DNA of 64,000 bases from Cavia porcellus (GCF_034190915.1 NW_026947496.1:30376001-30440000), one strand, 5' to 3'. Shown: positions 11,217 through 23,379, counted from the stretch's first letter. Notes: generated by a model not told the origin, from the letters alone. Made by a program: numbers and translations.

Positions 11217-11320
11217 CATCTTTAATCCCAGCACTCAGGAAGCTGAGACAGGAGGATTGCTGTGAATTCAAGATCAACCTGGACTACAGAGTAACACCTT
11301 GTATCAAAAAAAAAAAAAGT
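11217..11320 (+). mobile_element. B1 SINE, 5'-truncated, with target-site duplication
   Basis: Starts near 'ctttaatcccagcactcagg' and ends in poly-A. 'ttaaacattttag' precedes it and 'ttaaacattttaag' follows it, fitting a target-site duplication. Confidence 0.75.
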
Positions 11321-11511
11321 AAAAATTAAACATTTTAAGTCTGCTCAAGGACTTACTGAAATCTTTTATTTATTGCAGCTACCATGTCCGGCCTCTACCA
11401 ATGCATAGTAGAAGTTCCTTCCTTGTTCATCTGCATATGAAGAACCTCATACCTAGTAAAGAACTCACCTGGCCTGGGCCTTTGTTTTTTTGTGATATAA
11501 ATATTGCTTCT

Positions 11512-11512
<1 letters not shown>

Positions 11513-11556
<44 letters not shown>
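11513..11556 (+). repeat. (GT)n microsatellite
   Basis: About 22 uninterrupted GT units. Confidence 0.97.
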
Positions 11557-11557
<1 letters not shown>

Positions 11558-12654
11558 TCAGTATGCTTTCATTCTCTAGTAATTCTGAAGTCAGGTTTTA
11601 CAGTGTTTATGGGTGTGTCCTGATTTAAGAAAATTTTGAAAATAGAATAATTACCAACTAGCTATTTACATAACAAAAACATGTTGTTGACATTTTCCTA
11701 AAGAGTCTCTATAAAATGCAAAGCTAACACAGCCTGTCCCTATAGGTGATGGAGTTTATAGGAATTCCATTTACATAGAATTTTTGAAGGACACCCATGG
11801 CCCACATTCAGCAGATGCTGGGACCTTACTTGGCTTTCAGTGTGGAGTGTCCAGCCTGAGGCCTTTTCAAATAGAAAACAATTGTTTTATTTAGGGATAA
11901 TGAGAGAAACAATTGTTTTATTTAGGAATAATTAAATTCATGGATTATTAATGAAAGAAAACAGTAAATCAAAACTTCTCAATAAAAATAACCATTATAA
12001 AAATAGATCTAAGTGGAAGTATTTTTCATTTATAGCACATATAAATGAACTGTTACTAAAGTAAATTCCTTTTGCTCCATAGGGTACTGGTGATTTATGA
12101 AGTATTAGAATTGTAGGATTTAAAGCAGAAAGGAAAGAGCTTTTGTATCACAGTTCAAAGATTTGTCTGGTGTTCTGCAAATTGGCTTAGATATAAGATC
12201 ATTAATCTAGGCAATGCAAAAAATAGATCTCAAAATTTGCAGTCCAGTGTTTTTTTTTTTTTTTTCCCTGTCACTCCATACCCATTTCAAATTGTGAGGG
12301 GCAGATAGTTCTTTCTATGAAGTATTTAATTGGTTAATGTTATATCAGAGTTACGGTATCTCATATAGCTATACTAACTGTATGCTGAGTGCTTCTCACA
12401 GACTGTTTGCAGGGGCACAAGTGGGTACAGTTACAATGGCAACTAAGACAACCTCTCATGCTACGTGCAAATGCGGAAGTCTTGTTTTTCTGATCTGTTT
12501 TGAGGAAGGTAGTGATATGTGTTTCAACTTGCTTGTTAAGTGTGGCATTGTGATAGTTATTTCATGCCTCCTTTTCAAGGGATGCATAAAGACAATAGGA
12601 GGGATATAACTTGTAATAAATAAAAGCAAAGTATTTGAAATTTAAAACCAGAGA

Positions 12655-12770
12655 GCTGGCTGTGATGGTGTATGCCTATAATCCCAGCCCTCCAGAGGCT
12701 GAGGCAGAAAGGTTGTCATGAGTTTGAGGCTGGGCTACACAGAGAAAAAGAAAAGAGAGTAAGAGAAATC
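12655..12770 (+). mobile_element. B1 SINE
   Basis: GGCTGTGATGGTGTATGCCTATAATCCC, CCAGAGGCTGAGGCAGAAAGG and GAGTTTGAGGCTGGGCTACAC lead to an A/G-rich tail. One side of the duplication is missing. Confidence 0.75.
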
Positions 12771-12949
12771 CCATGTTGAAGACACCAAAAGATGTTTTGT
12801 TAAAGGTTGGAACTGTGTTAATGTTTTCCATGCTTTTCTCTCTTACTTTCAATTTTCTGTACATTTATATATCGTGTTAAATATTGTTTCAATGCCTTAT
12901 GTCATGCATTTTATATGGAAACTATGTAAACCTGTTTTCTTTTATTTTA

Positions 12950-13029
12950 CTTTTTGGTACCAGGGATTGAACTCAGGACCTTGCACTTGTCAGGCAGGCC
13001 CTTATGCTGCTGAGCTGTATTTCTGGAGC
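12950..13029 (-). mobile_element. ID-type SINE
   Basis: The + strand has TTTTTGGTACCAGGGATTGA, CTTGTCAGGCAGGCCCTTAT and GCTGAGCTGTATTTCTGGAGC, a diverged reverse-complement copy. Confidence 0.75.
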
Positions 13030-13229
13030 TATAAACCCATATTAAAAAGGAAAGTCCCTCAGAAACTTCTGAGAATAATCCACACCCAAGAAGAAATTGA
13101 AGAAATTAACTTGCGCTTAAATCAGTTTTCTAATTATTAGACCCTTAGTCTTTTTCCTTTTTATTTTGTATCTTATTCATTTGCAGAAGAGCTGAACCAT
13201 GGTGGTTTACTTACTAAATTTATGTTGCT

Positions 13230-13845
13230 GGTCTGGAGCCGGAATGGTGACTGAGCACAAGACCAAGTTGTCCAAAAACTTGCTACTCCTGACGTTCATG
13301 CAAAGAGGACTGGACTCAGAAACAACTAGAAGAGGAAGAAAAGAAGATCATTAGTGAAGAGCACTGGTACTTGGATTTGCCAGAGCTTAAAGAGAGAGTT
13401 TCATACTAGAAGAGCAGAGTTCTTGTTATGTAAAGAGCTTCTCTATGGAAGACTGTCATTCATAGGATTTAATTCTGAAACTGAGAAATTAATGCTTCAG
13501 ACTAGTGCTAAAAACAAAGCAGAGGAGGAAGAGGAAGATGAAACAATGGAGCTTAATATGTCGGAAATGGCCAGAAAATATGAAACCTTGGTGGGGACAA
13601 TTGAAAAAAAGTTTGTCAAGAAGACAGACTGTGCCAATTATGAAGAAAATGAAAATGGAAACATGCAACTTATTAAAACAAAGAAGATGTTCTTAAAGCC
13701 ACAAGATTAAAATGAATATCTTCAAATATGGCTCATGGATCACTGTGAAAGCAATATATTTTGGTGTTCACCCTGAGGATGCCTCTGTAGTTGTTTATAT
13801 GTAATGTTTATTTGTAAATAAATCTGTAATTTTTTAAAAAGATAT
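13230..13845 (+). pseudogene. MPHOSPH6: Processed pseudogene of M-phase phosphoprotein 6
   Basis: A start codon at 13244 opens a reading frame (VTEHKTKLSKNLL, then FMQRGLDSET) that resembles the amino end of MPHOSPH6, a nuclear exosome cofactor. Intron-less similarity runs to the carboxyl end (ETLVGTIEKKF ... KKMFLKPQD, stop at 13708-13710). There is a deletion of about 8 nt after 13321, where 'acaa' repeats would have flanked it. Small deletions follow near 13390-13420, and the first frame meets a stop near 13350. The last 300 bases are open (13354-13710). A diverged 3'UTR ends with AATAAA at 13817-13822 and an A-rich run. Lack of introns, a 3' poly(A) signal and frameshifts mark it as a retropseudogene. 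The real gene lies elsewhere. Confidence 0.88.
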
Positions 13846-15159
13846 ATGGTAGATGTTATACATCCTTTTCCTAATGGTATTCATCAAGAATATAATTCCA
13901 GGACAACCCACTTGGGACCCCTTCTGTCTCTCTCAGACAGAAGCTTTCTTTCTTGTAATAAAATATTCTGTTCTTAACCTCCATTGTTCCTAAAGTTAAT
14001 TCTTCAATTTTAGAGAACATGAACTCATATCAGACATAGTAGGTCAGAAGTTTCATTCCCCTATATCACTATGATAGCCATTGTTGATTTCCTATTCTCT
14101 GTTTCGAAGTTCTGTAACAGTTTCACTGCTTTGTTTTGATTTGCTTTATTCTGTTTTGTTTTGTTGGATTTTATTATCTTTAAAATAATAAATAAAATTA
14201 AATAGTGTATGTATTTTATTAGTATATATTTACAGTACATAATGTTCATGTTTCTTAAATTTTTAAAACTTAAAAATTCACCATATATTTTGATCACTCC
14301 TTGCATCTTGTTGTGCATTGTAAATATAGTTGCTCATAATAATCAGCAGACCACAGATAATAATAAAAAAAAAAAAGAGTATAATTCCGGCCCTTGACCT
14401 TTGGTGACAGCAGACACAGATTACTTACTAAAGATTTTTTTTTTAAGTATGTAGTTCTCCAGTCACTGACATTCAGTTGACTCTACAAATTAATGCTAAT
14501 GTTTCAGGTGCCATTATGTTTATATTTTGCTTTAAATTATTAATTGTGTCAATCCAATTCATGCATTCATTTTGGAATTAAATGTCATGAGAATTTATTA
14601 TATGTTAATTCATCAAGAGCAAACGTAACCTCTGGCCTGAAGCTTTTGTATACTACCAGTGCATTGTTAGTTTTGGGTAGTATGTTTTGTTGTTTAAGGC
14701 ATTTAATCAGAGTTCTGCAACAAACATCTGTTTTCACATTTTTTTTCTATTATGTTTACAAATAATTTTAGTTCATTAATACAAATTTTATCCAAATATT
14801 AATTTCCTGAAACTACTCATTAACTTAGAATATAGACTAGATTGTATAGATATACATATATAGAATATAGAATTTAGAATTAAATTGAACCATAAGAAAT
14901 TTGTGTCAAAAATTATCAACTTCCCATGATGCAGTCTGATAGAATTTACCACTGACCAGATCATCTTTCAACTTGAATCTTATTATAAATAAATACAGAA
15001 ACATACAGAAATAAATAAATAAATTTATATTGCTTTTTCTTCTCTTGAAAGGAAAGTGCTCTGTGATCAATTATGCATTTATACCTAAGAGCTCATTCTA
15101 ACTTGGCATATCTTTCTATATCTCTCCCCTTATTTTCTTTTTTGATGTTTCCTATCTTC
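13846..15159. other. AT-rich intergenic, no gene seen
   Basis: Strongly AT-rich. A stretch at 14120-14200 ('ttttgatttgctttattctgttttg') resembles the reverse complement of the HAL1-like 3' unit, in the opposite direction to the other copies. No coding sequence is supported. Confidence 0.4.
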
Positions 15160-15332
15160 TCTCTTGAGATAGGGTTTCACTATTAGTTCAGGTTGGTGTT
15201 AAACTCATGGCAATCTTGGGCTGGGGATTTTGCTCAGTGGCTTAAGCACCTGCCTGGCAAGCACAAGGTTGTCAGTTTGATCCCCAGTTCCTGAGTTCTG
15301 GGATTAAAGGTGTATACTGCCAAGTCCAGTGT
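15160..15332 (-). mobile_element. B1 SINE interrupted by an ID element
   Basis: The + strand has 'gagatagggtttcactattagttcaggttggtgttaaactcatggcaatctt', which stops at 15217. It resumes after the ID copy with 'gagttctgggattaaaggtgtatactgcc'. Both halves are the reverse complement of one B1, so the ID arrived later. Confidence 0.75.
15218..15292 (+). mobile_element. ID-type SINE nested in a B1
   Basis: GGGCTGGGGATTTTGCTCAG, CTTAAGCACCTGCCTGGCAAGCACAAGG, then GTCAGTTTGATCCCCAG. The body is complete but has almost no A tail. The insertion dates it after the enclosing B1. Confidence 0.8.
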
Positions 15333-16439
15333 GTTTTTCTCCTCTTCATACCTTGTTCTCTGACCCCTGTGCTTTTCGATATTATTTTTTCTCGCTCCCA
15401 CAGTATGATGAAAATAATGTCTGACATTATTGATAAGACTGATAGAAGAAAGTTGGTGTGTAAGAAATGACAAATCCTAAAATATGAGGGTGAAAGTCCC
15501 TTTGATGTTTGAGTTCTGAGATCTACATATTCCGGGTGTCCAGGTCCTTCCAACAGTGTCCAGAGTACACTGAGCTGGTTCAATGTCATGTTGCCAGGTC
15601 AAAAGGATTGCTGAAGACACAGCACAGTTAGATGTACTAAAAATAAGTCTTCTGCCAGTCTTCTGTATGCTGAGCAGTCCCCATTCCTGTGTCTCCAAAG
15701 GCACAGAGCTGGGCAGGAATCCATGAGAAGCACAGAGAGGTGTCCAGCCCTTTACCTTTCCCCTAGGTTTCCTAGCGCCCTCAGGAATGGTAAGGAATGG
15801 TGCATATCCCATAATGAACTTTTATCTGTGAAGTCACAAAGCCCTAAATGTTCCTTCTGTTTGCTTCCTTTTCTGCCAAGAGAGGCATAAAAATTCAGTA
15901 GAAGCTGGAAGTCAGGATGGGATATGTGGTTGGGATTTTTCAGGAAGCTTTTTCTGCAGCAGCTCGAATGATGGCCAAAAGTGGTGGATGCAATCAGCGA
16001 GGTCAAGTGGCCAGGTCTTCCCTGAGTGGAAGAGTCTGAAGGGCAGGGGCACAGATGTGCTGAAGTAGGTTTACCATGCTGATTTGCATCTGCCAGGACC
16101 CAAGGGCAGCCCTTCCCTGAGAGGCTGTGTGGAGGGACCTGCGGTCAATGACATTTAAAGTACTCCCCTACGGGGACAGTGAAGCCATCAAATACTAGGA
16201 CAAGCACCTTCCCAGAGGGGTGAGGACTAACTTGTCCTCAGAGCACTTGGAACCAGAGTGTTTGGTGGGGCTGGCTGATCACAGACTTCTCAGGGTGCAA
16301 TGTGACCATCTGTGCTTGCAAATTCAGGTCTTGTTTGAGCTGCCCATTTGTGTATAAGAAGTCATCTCAAACTTAGTGGATAAAATAATGATTAATCATT
16401 ATTTTTGAACAGTTATGCTCTTTTCCTTTTTTTTTTTTT

Positions 16440-17130
16440 TTGTTGTAAAACATGCCAGTTTAAAATTCAAGATTTTAGCTATTTTAAGCCTGTGATTCTG
16501 TGTCATTGAACACATTTACAATGTGGTGCAATAGTCACCACAGTCCATTTCTGTAACCCTTCCTTTTCCAAACTGAAACTCTGTAGCCATGAAATGGTTT
16601 CCTTTCCTCTTCTTCAGCCCCTGGCAGCACCATTCTACCCTCTGTCTCCAGGGATTTACCTGTCCTACATAACTCATATAAGTAGAACCATACAGTACAT
16701 GCCCTCTTTAACTGCTTATTTCACTTAGTAAATGTCTGCAAGTTCATTAACATTGTGGGGTGTCAGAATTTCCTTTTGCTTTAAGGCTGAATAATATGCC
16801 ATGTAGACCTAATTTTACTGAATGGCTAAGTCGATTTATCTGTCAGTAGGACTACGGGTTGTCTCTGCCTTTTGACCATTACGAATACTGCCAGTGAGAA
16901 AACATACTTGTATAAACTTCTATTCAAGTCCTACTTTCAATTCTTTTGGACATGTACTGAGACACACAATCATTGGACCATATGGTAATTCTATGTTTAG
17001 TCTTGGAGAAACTGTGGTTCTGTCTTCTTGGCAGCAGTACTATTTTACATTCCCATCAGCAATGCAACAGCTCTATTTCTCTGAATCTTTGCCTCCTCTT
17101 GTCACTTATCCATCTTGTGAAGTGGCTGTT
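16440..17130 (-). mobile_element. Old L1 3' region (L1M-like)
   Basis: The + strand follows the reverse complement of ancient L1 3' UTRs: 'ggctgaataatatgccatg', 'gggttgtctctgccttttgacc', 'attggaccatatggtaattc' and 'ttttacattcccatcagcaatg'. It is heavily diverged. The 119-codon ORF here is chance. Confidence 0.75.
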
Positions 17131-17859
17131 CCAGTAGGTGTGCATTGCACTAGGCAGTTTTTGCCTGGGACTCTCAGGCATCTGCTGAGGCAAGCTGGCT
17201 GGGGCTTGGCTCACCTGCTGCCCCCTCACATGTCTGACAGGGGACTGGGATAGTTGTGATAGGGGGCTACTGGGCAGTGACACCTTCCTGTGGCTCCTCC
17301 ACACGCATAGTATGGGCTTCCTCATAGCATGTGGTCCTTGATATGGTTGTACTTTCTAAGAAGCACCCAGCTTCCTCCAAAGGCATTGACAAGAAGCAGG
17401 GCATGTCCTCTACACCCTAGGATGTAGAACTGCAGTCACTTAGTTAAGCTTCTAAATTTCTCAAGTTGATACAATGTATCAACCTGCTTGAGTTTATAAA
17501 GAAAGATAAAGAAAAAGATGAGCATGTGCTTAAAGAGAAAAACACAAATGTGAGTCTCTTCAGCCTTCAGGTCACCATTGCAGTTACCTGCATCTCAGAA
17601 TATAGTCTGAACAAAAGGTAATTCTATCCTGACTTCTGTGTTAGGGCTTCATCACTCATGTCTGAGCCCCAGAGAATAAATGATTTAGTTTTGAAAAACA
17701 GTTGTGAGCACAAACCCAGCTGTGTAGGGAAAGACTGAGGTTGCCCACTGAAGGAGGGCTCCTATGGGAAGGACAGCTGGGCAGACTCTCTGTACCCAGT
17801 CTGGAGCCTCTTTTTGTCATTTCTCAAGGTGGAAGCTTTACGGGCTAGTTTTCTATTAC
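17131..17859. other. Intergenic, no gene seen
   Basis: No recognisable repeat body or gene. Confidence 0.4.
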
Positions 17860-18710
17860 AGATGTTTGTACTATAAATTACTCCATAGAAATGTTACACA
17901 TTATCCCACAGCTTTTGATATGTTGTTTTTATTTTAATCTGATTCACAATGTTTGCTGATTGTTTTTCACTCATGTATTATTTAGAACTGAGCTGTTCAA
18001 TTTTTAAATAATTTTCAGATAATCTGGTATCTGATTTCAGATTTTTATGTTAATAATTTTTAATTTAATTCTACTACGGTTGGGGATACAACATGCTCTG
18101 CATCATTTCAACCTCATACATTTGGGGTTTATTTTATGGCCCACACTATGGTCTGTCTTATTGAATATTTTATATGTACTTGAAAAGAGTATATTTTGTT
18201 GTTAGGAAATGCCACAACTGTCAGTAAGATGCACCTGGCTGATAATATTGTGCAATTTCTACATATTCGTGGATTTTCTGTCTACTTAAGCTACCAATTA
18301 CTAGAGGAAAAATATAACTATTCAAAGGTAATTGTAGACCTGTCTGTTTCTTCCTTTCTACATTCTTCACATGTTTCTTCTTACACCTTGGAGTGATTTA
18401 GTCAGGTGCCTCAAAATATCTTCTTGACAGGTTAGGTACCTTGCCATTATGTATTGTTCTTTCTCCTCCTTGTAATTTCCTCACTTGTGAAGCTTGTTTG
18501 GTCTTAATCTAGCCTGGATTTCTTTGGATTAGTGTTTTATTGTTCTGTACATAGTATGTCTTTTCTACTCTTACGTGTGTCTCCGTGTAGTTTTTGGTTT
18601 GTTTCCCTCAAGATGAATGAACAGCTGGGTATGTCTAAGCGTACTTAGATTTGGGGGGAATTGTCAACTTGTGCCATTAGCCTATTTTTTCAGATTTTTT
18701 ATTTTTTGTT

Positions 18711-18840
18711 GTTTCATTTAAATTGGTGGTGAGTGATAGAGGTCAGGTTCTATTGCCCAGGGTGTGCTTGAACTCAAAATCCTCCTACCTCAGGCTCCCC
18801 AGTAGCTGGGATTACAGCAATGTACCACCACGCCCGAATG
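18711..18840 (-). mobile_element. 7SL-derived monomer SINE (B1/FLAM-like)
   Basis: The + strand has 'attgcccagggtgtgcttgaactc', 'cctcaggctccccagtagctgggattacag' and 'caccacgcccgaatg', a reverse-complement 7SL-type SINE. 'AGTAGCTGGGATTACAG' is closer to the ancestral monomer than to B1. Confidence 0.7.
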
Positions 18841-19043
18841 TTCCCATTTTAAAGAGTTGTTTATATATGAGGGTGAGTAGCCTTTTAACTGTGATAAGAA
18901 TCACAATAGTTTTTTCCTTGTTTTCCAGTTTTATTTTAACTTTGTTTATGGTGCTGTGTATACTTTATTCCCATGTTAAAGCTTTTATTTACTCACTTAA
19001 TGTAGTCATATTTATCACTCTTCTTGTTATTGCACTTGGATTG

Positions 19044-19155
19044 TTTTTTTGGTTTTTTTTTGGTCTTTTTTCGTTTTTATCGGTACCAGGAATTGAACTC
19101 ACAACTGCCTGCTTGCAAGGCAGGCGCTTATACCGCTGAGCTTAATCCCCAGCCC
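19044..19155 (-). mobile_element. Young ID-type SINE with target-site duplication
   Basis: Reverse-complement copy: T-rich, TTTGGTC, CGTTTTTATCGGTACCAGG, GCTTGCAAGGCAGGCGCTTA and CTTAATCCCCAGCCC. TGCACTTGGATT occurs before and after. It was inserted into the old L1 sequence. Confidence 0.92.
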
Positions 19156-20380
19156 TGCACTTGGATTTTGAGTCAGTTAGAAAACCTTCTTTTCATTGGC
19201 CTTAGGGCACATATTCCAAACATTGTAATGCAACGTTTCCTGGGTGGATATTTTTCACCTGTATCCTGTTAAAGAGGATGTTTTCTTTTAGTATTTTTCT
19301 GGTTTCTTAGATCTGTGATTCACTGGGGATTCACTCTCGTGCATGGTGTAAGATATGGATCTAGTTTTATCTTCCCCAAATGACAAGTCGAGTGCCATAT
19401 TTGGAAAAGTCCCTTTTTGCTCTAGTTACAGGAGACCCCATGTTGTTTCCGTGAGCTGTCAACATCTATAAGTTCCTCAATCTTTATTCTATCCTCTTCC
19501 TTGATCTGTCTGTCTACATGTGCCTGGGACACATTACCCTCACTGGAGAGGCTGTGGAGTATATGCTAATATTTGGCAGGGCTGGTCTTCTGTACTGATT
19601 TTTTTTTTTTAGTATGCTCCTGTCTATTCTTGCATGTTTATTTTTCCTTACAAAGTTTAACATAAACTTTCATAGCTCCAAAAAAAACAACAAACATTCT
19701 GTTAGTTTAATGGGATTGTCTTGCATACACACATGAAGTATTTTCCCTTTGTTTATAAAGTAACTTTAGCAGAGCTAGCTCTATATGGAGTCAAGCTGTC
19801 TACCTGAGGACAGGTGGCATTTGCTGTCATGTTTTCAAAAGTACATTTTTTGGTTTAATTCACTGTGAGGTCTTTTGCCTTCTTTGTGGCTATTGTAAAT
19901 GGGTGTTTCCTATCATTTTATCAGCTAATTAGTTATTGTGTGTATAAAAGCCAGTGCTTTCTGTGTTGGAGCATTAGAGTCCATTACTGTACAGAATTAT
20001 TTTATTGCTTCAGTTAGTTATCTTACAGCCTGGAGTATGGTCTGTCTTACTGAATATCTTTTATGTACCTGAAAAGTGTGTGTGTTGTCAGTGATGACCT
20101 GGAGTTGTTCAGGTGCAAGATCATATCTGCAGACAGATATGGTTTTGCTTTATTCTTAATTCTTATCTGTAAGATAAGAATTAATTATCTGTGCCATCAT
20201 CTGTCTGTATAATTTTGCCTAACTGTGTTGCTTAAAACCTTTAAGGAAATGTTGGAAGTGGTGGCAAGGACCTTTGTGGCCTTCCTGTCCCTATAAGAAA
20301 TATTCTAGTCCCCTAGTGCCTTCCTTAAGCAAGGTGCTTGCCTTTAAGATAAGGATACACATTTATTTCTATTGACTTAA

Positions 20381-20412
20381 GTGTGCTTACTTTGGTAGCA
20401 CTTACACTAATA
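20381..20412 (+). pseudogene. Truncated U6 snRNA retropseudogene (5' 30 nt only)
   Basis: GTGCTTACTTTGGTAGCAC followed by TTACACTAATA matches the start of U6 snRNA (5' stem-loop and ACTAAA) with a few changes. The match ends about 30 bases in, with no A tail. TTCTATTGAC occurs at 20367-20376 and again at 20413-20422, a possible target-site duplication. This fits a 'tailless' retropseudogene. The match is short, so the call is moderate. It is not a functional snRNA. Confidence 0.5.
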
Positions 20413-20839
20413 TTCTATTGACCTAGCTATAATTTAGAAGTCTCAATTATTTTCTATTTTTATTTGCCTTTTTTCTTTGATCTACTAATAGGGTGCATTA
20501 TGGATTTTCTGATACTAAACCAAGCTTGAGTTGCTGGAATAATTCCAACTTCATCAAGCTGCATTACTTTCTGGACAAGGTGCTACAGTGTTTGTTGATA
20601 CAGTGAGTTCATGAGCCTCCTAACAACAGACTGCACATGACCTCGTTCTAGTACCATCCAGATTTATGAGAGCTGTGGTATCCACACAATGACAAAATCG
20701 CCTGACTATGCATTTTTGAGAACATATCAAGTGATTCTTGACTTTTTATTTTGAACTTTTGCTTATCAATTGGTAATTTTAGTTTTTACACTTTCTATAG
20801 CAGGTGTGGGTATCAATATTATCCTAGATTTGTTAATTC

Positions 20840-22380
20840 AGAATTTTCAGATCAAACAACACCATTTGAAACACTTATGCAGCATCAGAAGAACTAGGCC
20901 CAAGGTAAGGGTCAGGGTGGCCCCATGTTACCCACTAGCATATCTGACCAGCAGGGCACAGTTATGTCTGAGTGGGGAGGACAAGGCAGACACACAGATC
21001 TCTCAGCTGTTCTTATTCTATACATTAAAGAGAGCATATTATTAAAAGATAGAAGAAATAGAATCATTTCCTTGGAGACACTTTCTCAGATTGTTAGAAA
21101 CTGTAGTGAAAATCAGGGCTGAAGGTGAGTGGAAGAGGGGTACCTGAGTCCCCACATCCTGCAAAAGATTCTGATTTGTCCTTTGGCTTCCAGCAGATGA
21201 ATTCTATAGAAAAAAAAGCTTTGAAACAAAGAGTAATGATGTTTTCTTTTAGCCAAAATTATAGGGTGATGTAAGTGAACTCCAAGGACAGATGAAATCT
21301 GTGTGAGCATCTTGGGATATATATTAGTTATCTACTGCCACCTAACAAATTAACACAAGCTTTGGTGGCTAAAATTTAAAACGTTAGTTTTTCCTACTTC
21401 TGGATTAGGCATGGGGAACATTTTAACCAGTGGTTCTGACCTGTGAGCCTGCAGTCAGTGTGCTTGTGGAGATACAGTATTGCAGGCTTGGCTCCAGTTG
21501 GCTTGGCTCCCTCATGCAACTGTTGGAGGATCCACCTACCTGCCATAGAGATCTCACAGGTCCACTTGAGTGTCTTCATGGTGTGGTAGCTGGGTTCATA
21601 AGAAACAGTGACAAACCACCCTCCCCATCATCATACTGATTCCTTGGGCCATTCCTGATCAAGGTCAGAAGGGACTCATAAAGGGTTAACTCTAGGGCTG
21701 AGATTGTGGGTAACTTGAAGACCAGATACCATGAGAGGTTCCTAAAGCCAGCCAGCTGGGAAGCGTGCAAAGAGCAGAACTCCATTAAAGGCTAGACTTT
21801 CTCATCAAATGAACAAAGAAAGGGGTTGGTATAAATATGGGCCAACTGGGGGTCCAGAGTCATGGAACTATGGGGGAGGAGGGAGGGAAGAAGACACAAC
21901 ATGAGCATTAAGTGGACAAAGTAAGATTCAGGTTATTTGGAAGAGCTGAAACCTCCTTTGTCACCCAGAAGCCCAGAGACTGAGGTATGAACTGTGAAGA
22001 TTGGATTGCTACAGAGCAATAGGCACAGCCCTGCTACTGTGAGACCAGATGTCCACCCCTTAGGAGGATCCTCAGTGTGAAATGGATTGTATTACCTTTT
22101 ACTAGAGAGAACTGGTCTTTGAGAAGGAGTGAGGATAGCACCAAATATGGTGGCAGTACCAACACAATTCAGCCATGTTACATAGTGGGAGAGTCACAAG
22201 CGGTCATCAAGGGTCATGAGGGGATGTGAGGCAGCAAGTCTTTAACAGAAGCAACCAGGAGCAGCACCTGCTTCAGAACAGAGTACAAGGGGGTGAGGCT
22301 TCCTGCTACATTGGCATGTGGTTAGAGCTTAAGTCAAATGAGACTCAGAAAGATGCTCTTCCTATGTTACTCTATTATTT
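20840..22380. other. Intergenic, no gene seen
   Basis: No supported gene. ORFs of 60-91 codons overlap in several frames and lack recognisable domains. Confidence 0.45.
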
Positions 22381-22387
22381 TGCTTTC

Positions 22388-22525
22388 CTATCTACCAAAC
22401 CATTCATTCATCAACCCATCATCCATCAATCTATCCCTGTATCCACTTATCAATTGATTGATGAACCCATCCATTGGTCCATCCATCCATTGGTCCATAC
22501 ATTCATACATCTGTCCATCCATCCA
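22388..22525 (+). repeat. Degenerate (CCAT)n simple repeat
   Basis: Runs of CATC/CCAT interspersed with imperfect units such as 'attggtccatccatccattgg'. It produces an apparent open frame (22226-22573) rich in I, H, P and S that is not a gene. Confidence 0.8.
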
Positions 22526-22529
22526 GTGA

Positions 22530-23029
22530 TTACTTTGTACTTTGGTTCTTTAAAGAATAAGCAAAATTATTGAATTTTCAATTTCTAAAGTTATCTTTCT
22601 TCCCAAAGCCACCAGCCCACTCTTTTCTCTCTGGAGCGTGTTATCAGAGTCATCAAAAAAGAGAAAATCAAAATCACACAACAAATGGCTAAACATTCAG
22701 GATGGTCATTTGTTTTGCATGGAATTTTTTCTTAATTCAGTAGCTTTTATTCTTTGTCATCACTGGATTTTAATTCTTGTAAGAAGATGCTCACTGATTC
22801 TAAGCAGGCCTGAAAATCACAGTGAATGTCTCTACACCTTGAAAAAGGTCAGGAGCACTCTTTTTGAGCATTTATGCTTGGTTTCATGAGACAACAATAA
22901 GAATTCCTATTATATTAGGAAACTGAGGCAAAAAAATATTTTTGTGAACAAACAATAAATCCTAAAAAAAAGAACAGTCAATTATCAAATGTAAGTTTCA
23001 GTACATTGTGTATATTGTATATATGTGGT
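22530..23029. other. Intergenic, no gene seen
   Basis: Nothing recognised. Confidence 0.4.
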
Positions 23030-23345
23030 CACGAGATATGTTTTCCAAAATTCACATGTGAAAGTCCTAATACCAGGACCTCACAATGTGATCTTACTGG
23101 GAGACAAGATCTTTAGAGAGGTAATTAAGTTAAAATGAGATTATAATCCAATAGTACTGGCATCCTTATAAGAAGAGATAGGCACATAGATACACACAGA
23201 GAAATGACTGCATGAAGGCATCGGGAGAAGACAGTGTCTGCAGGTCAAGGAACTAGATCTCAGGAAGAAGCAACCCTGTCCACATCTTGAACTTAGACTT
23301 CCATTCTCTAGAACTGTGAGAAAGTAAGTTGTTTAAACCATCTAA
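23030..23345 (+). repeat. Ancient mammalian LTR-like repeat (MaLR/MLT-like)
   Basis: Same order of phrases as 3955-4310: 'aaattcacatgtgaaagtcctaatacc', 'agagaggtaattaagttaaaatgag', 'ggcatccttataagaagagata', 'agaactgtgagaaagtaag'. It is less decayed than that copy. Confidence 0.6.
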
Positions 23346-23379
23346 TCAGTAGTGCTCTTTTATGGCACTTGGGCATATT

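Larger units (their letters stand above)
17860..20830 (-). mobile_element. Old L1 ORF2 fragments, at least two insertions
   Basis: The + strand reads as the reverse complement of a decayed L1 ORF2, for example 'ttgatctgtctgtctac', 'ggtctgtcttattgaat' and 'gattttctgatactaaacc'. No reading frame survives. The phrase 'ggtctgtctta-tgaatat-ttttatgtac-tgaaaag' occurs twice in the same direction, near 18150 and near 20040, so two copies of one ORF2 segment are present. Later insertions inside the block are an Alu/B1-like piece (18711-18840), a young ID (19044-19155) and a U6 fragment (20381-20412). Confidence 0.7.

Noticed and set aside
13354..13710. 118-codon frame as a real small gene
   Set aside because: It is the 3' half of a processed MPHOSPH6 copy whose first half is frameshifted, so it is a pseudogene remnant.
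22388..22525. CRISPR-like or satellite array
   Set aside because: It is a degenerate (CCAT)n simple repeat with no spacer structure, in a rodent genome.
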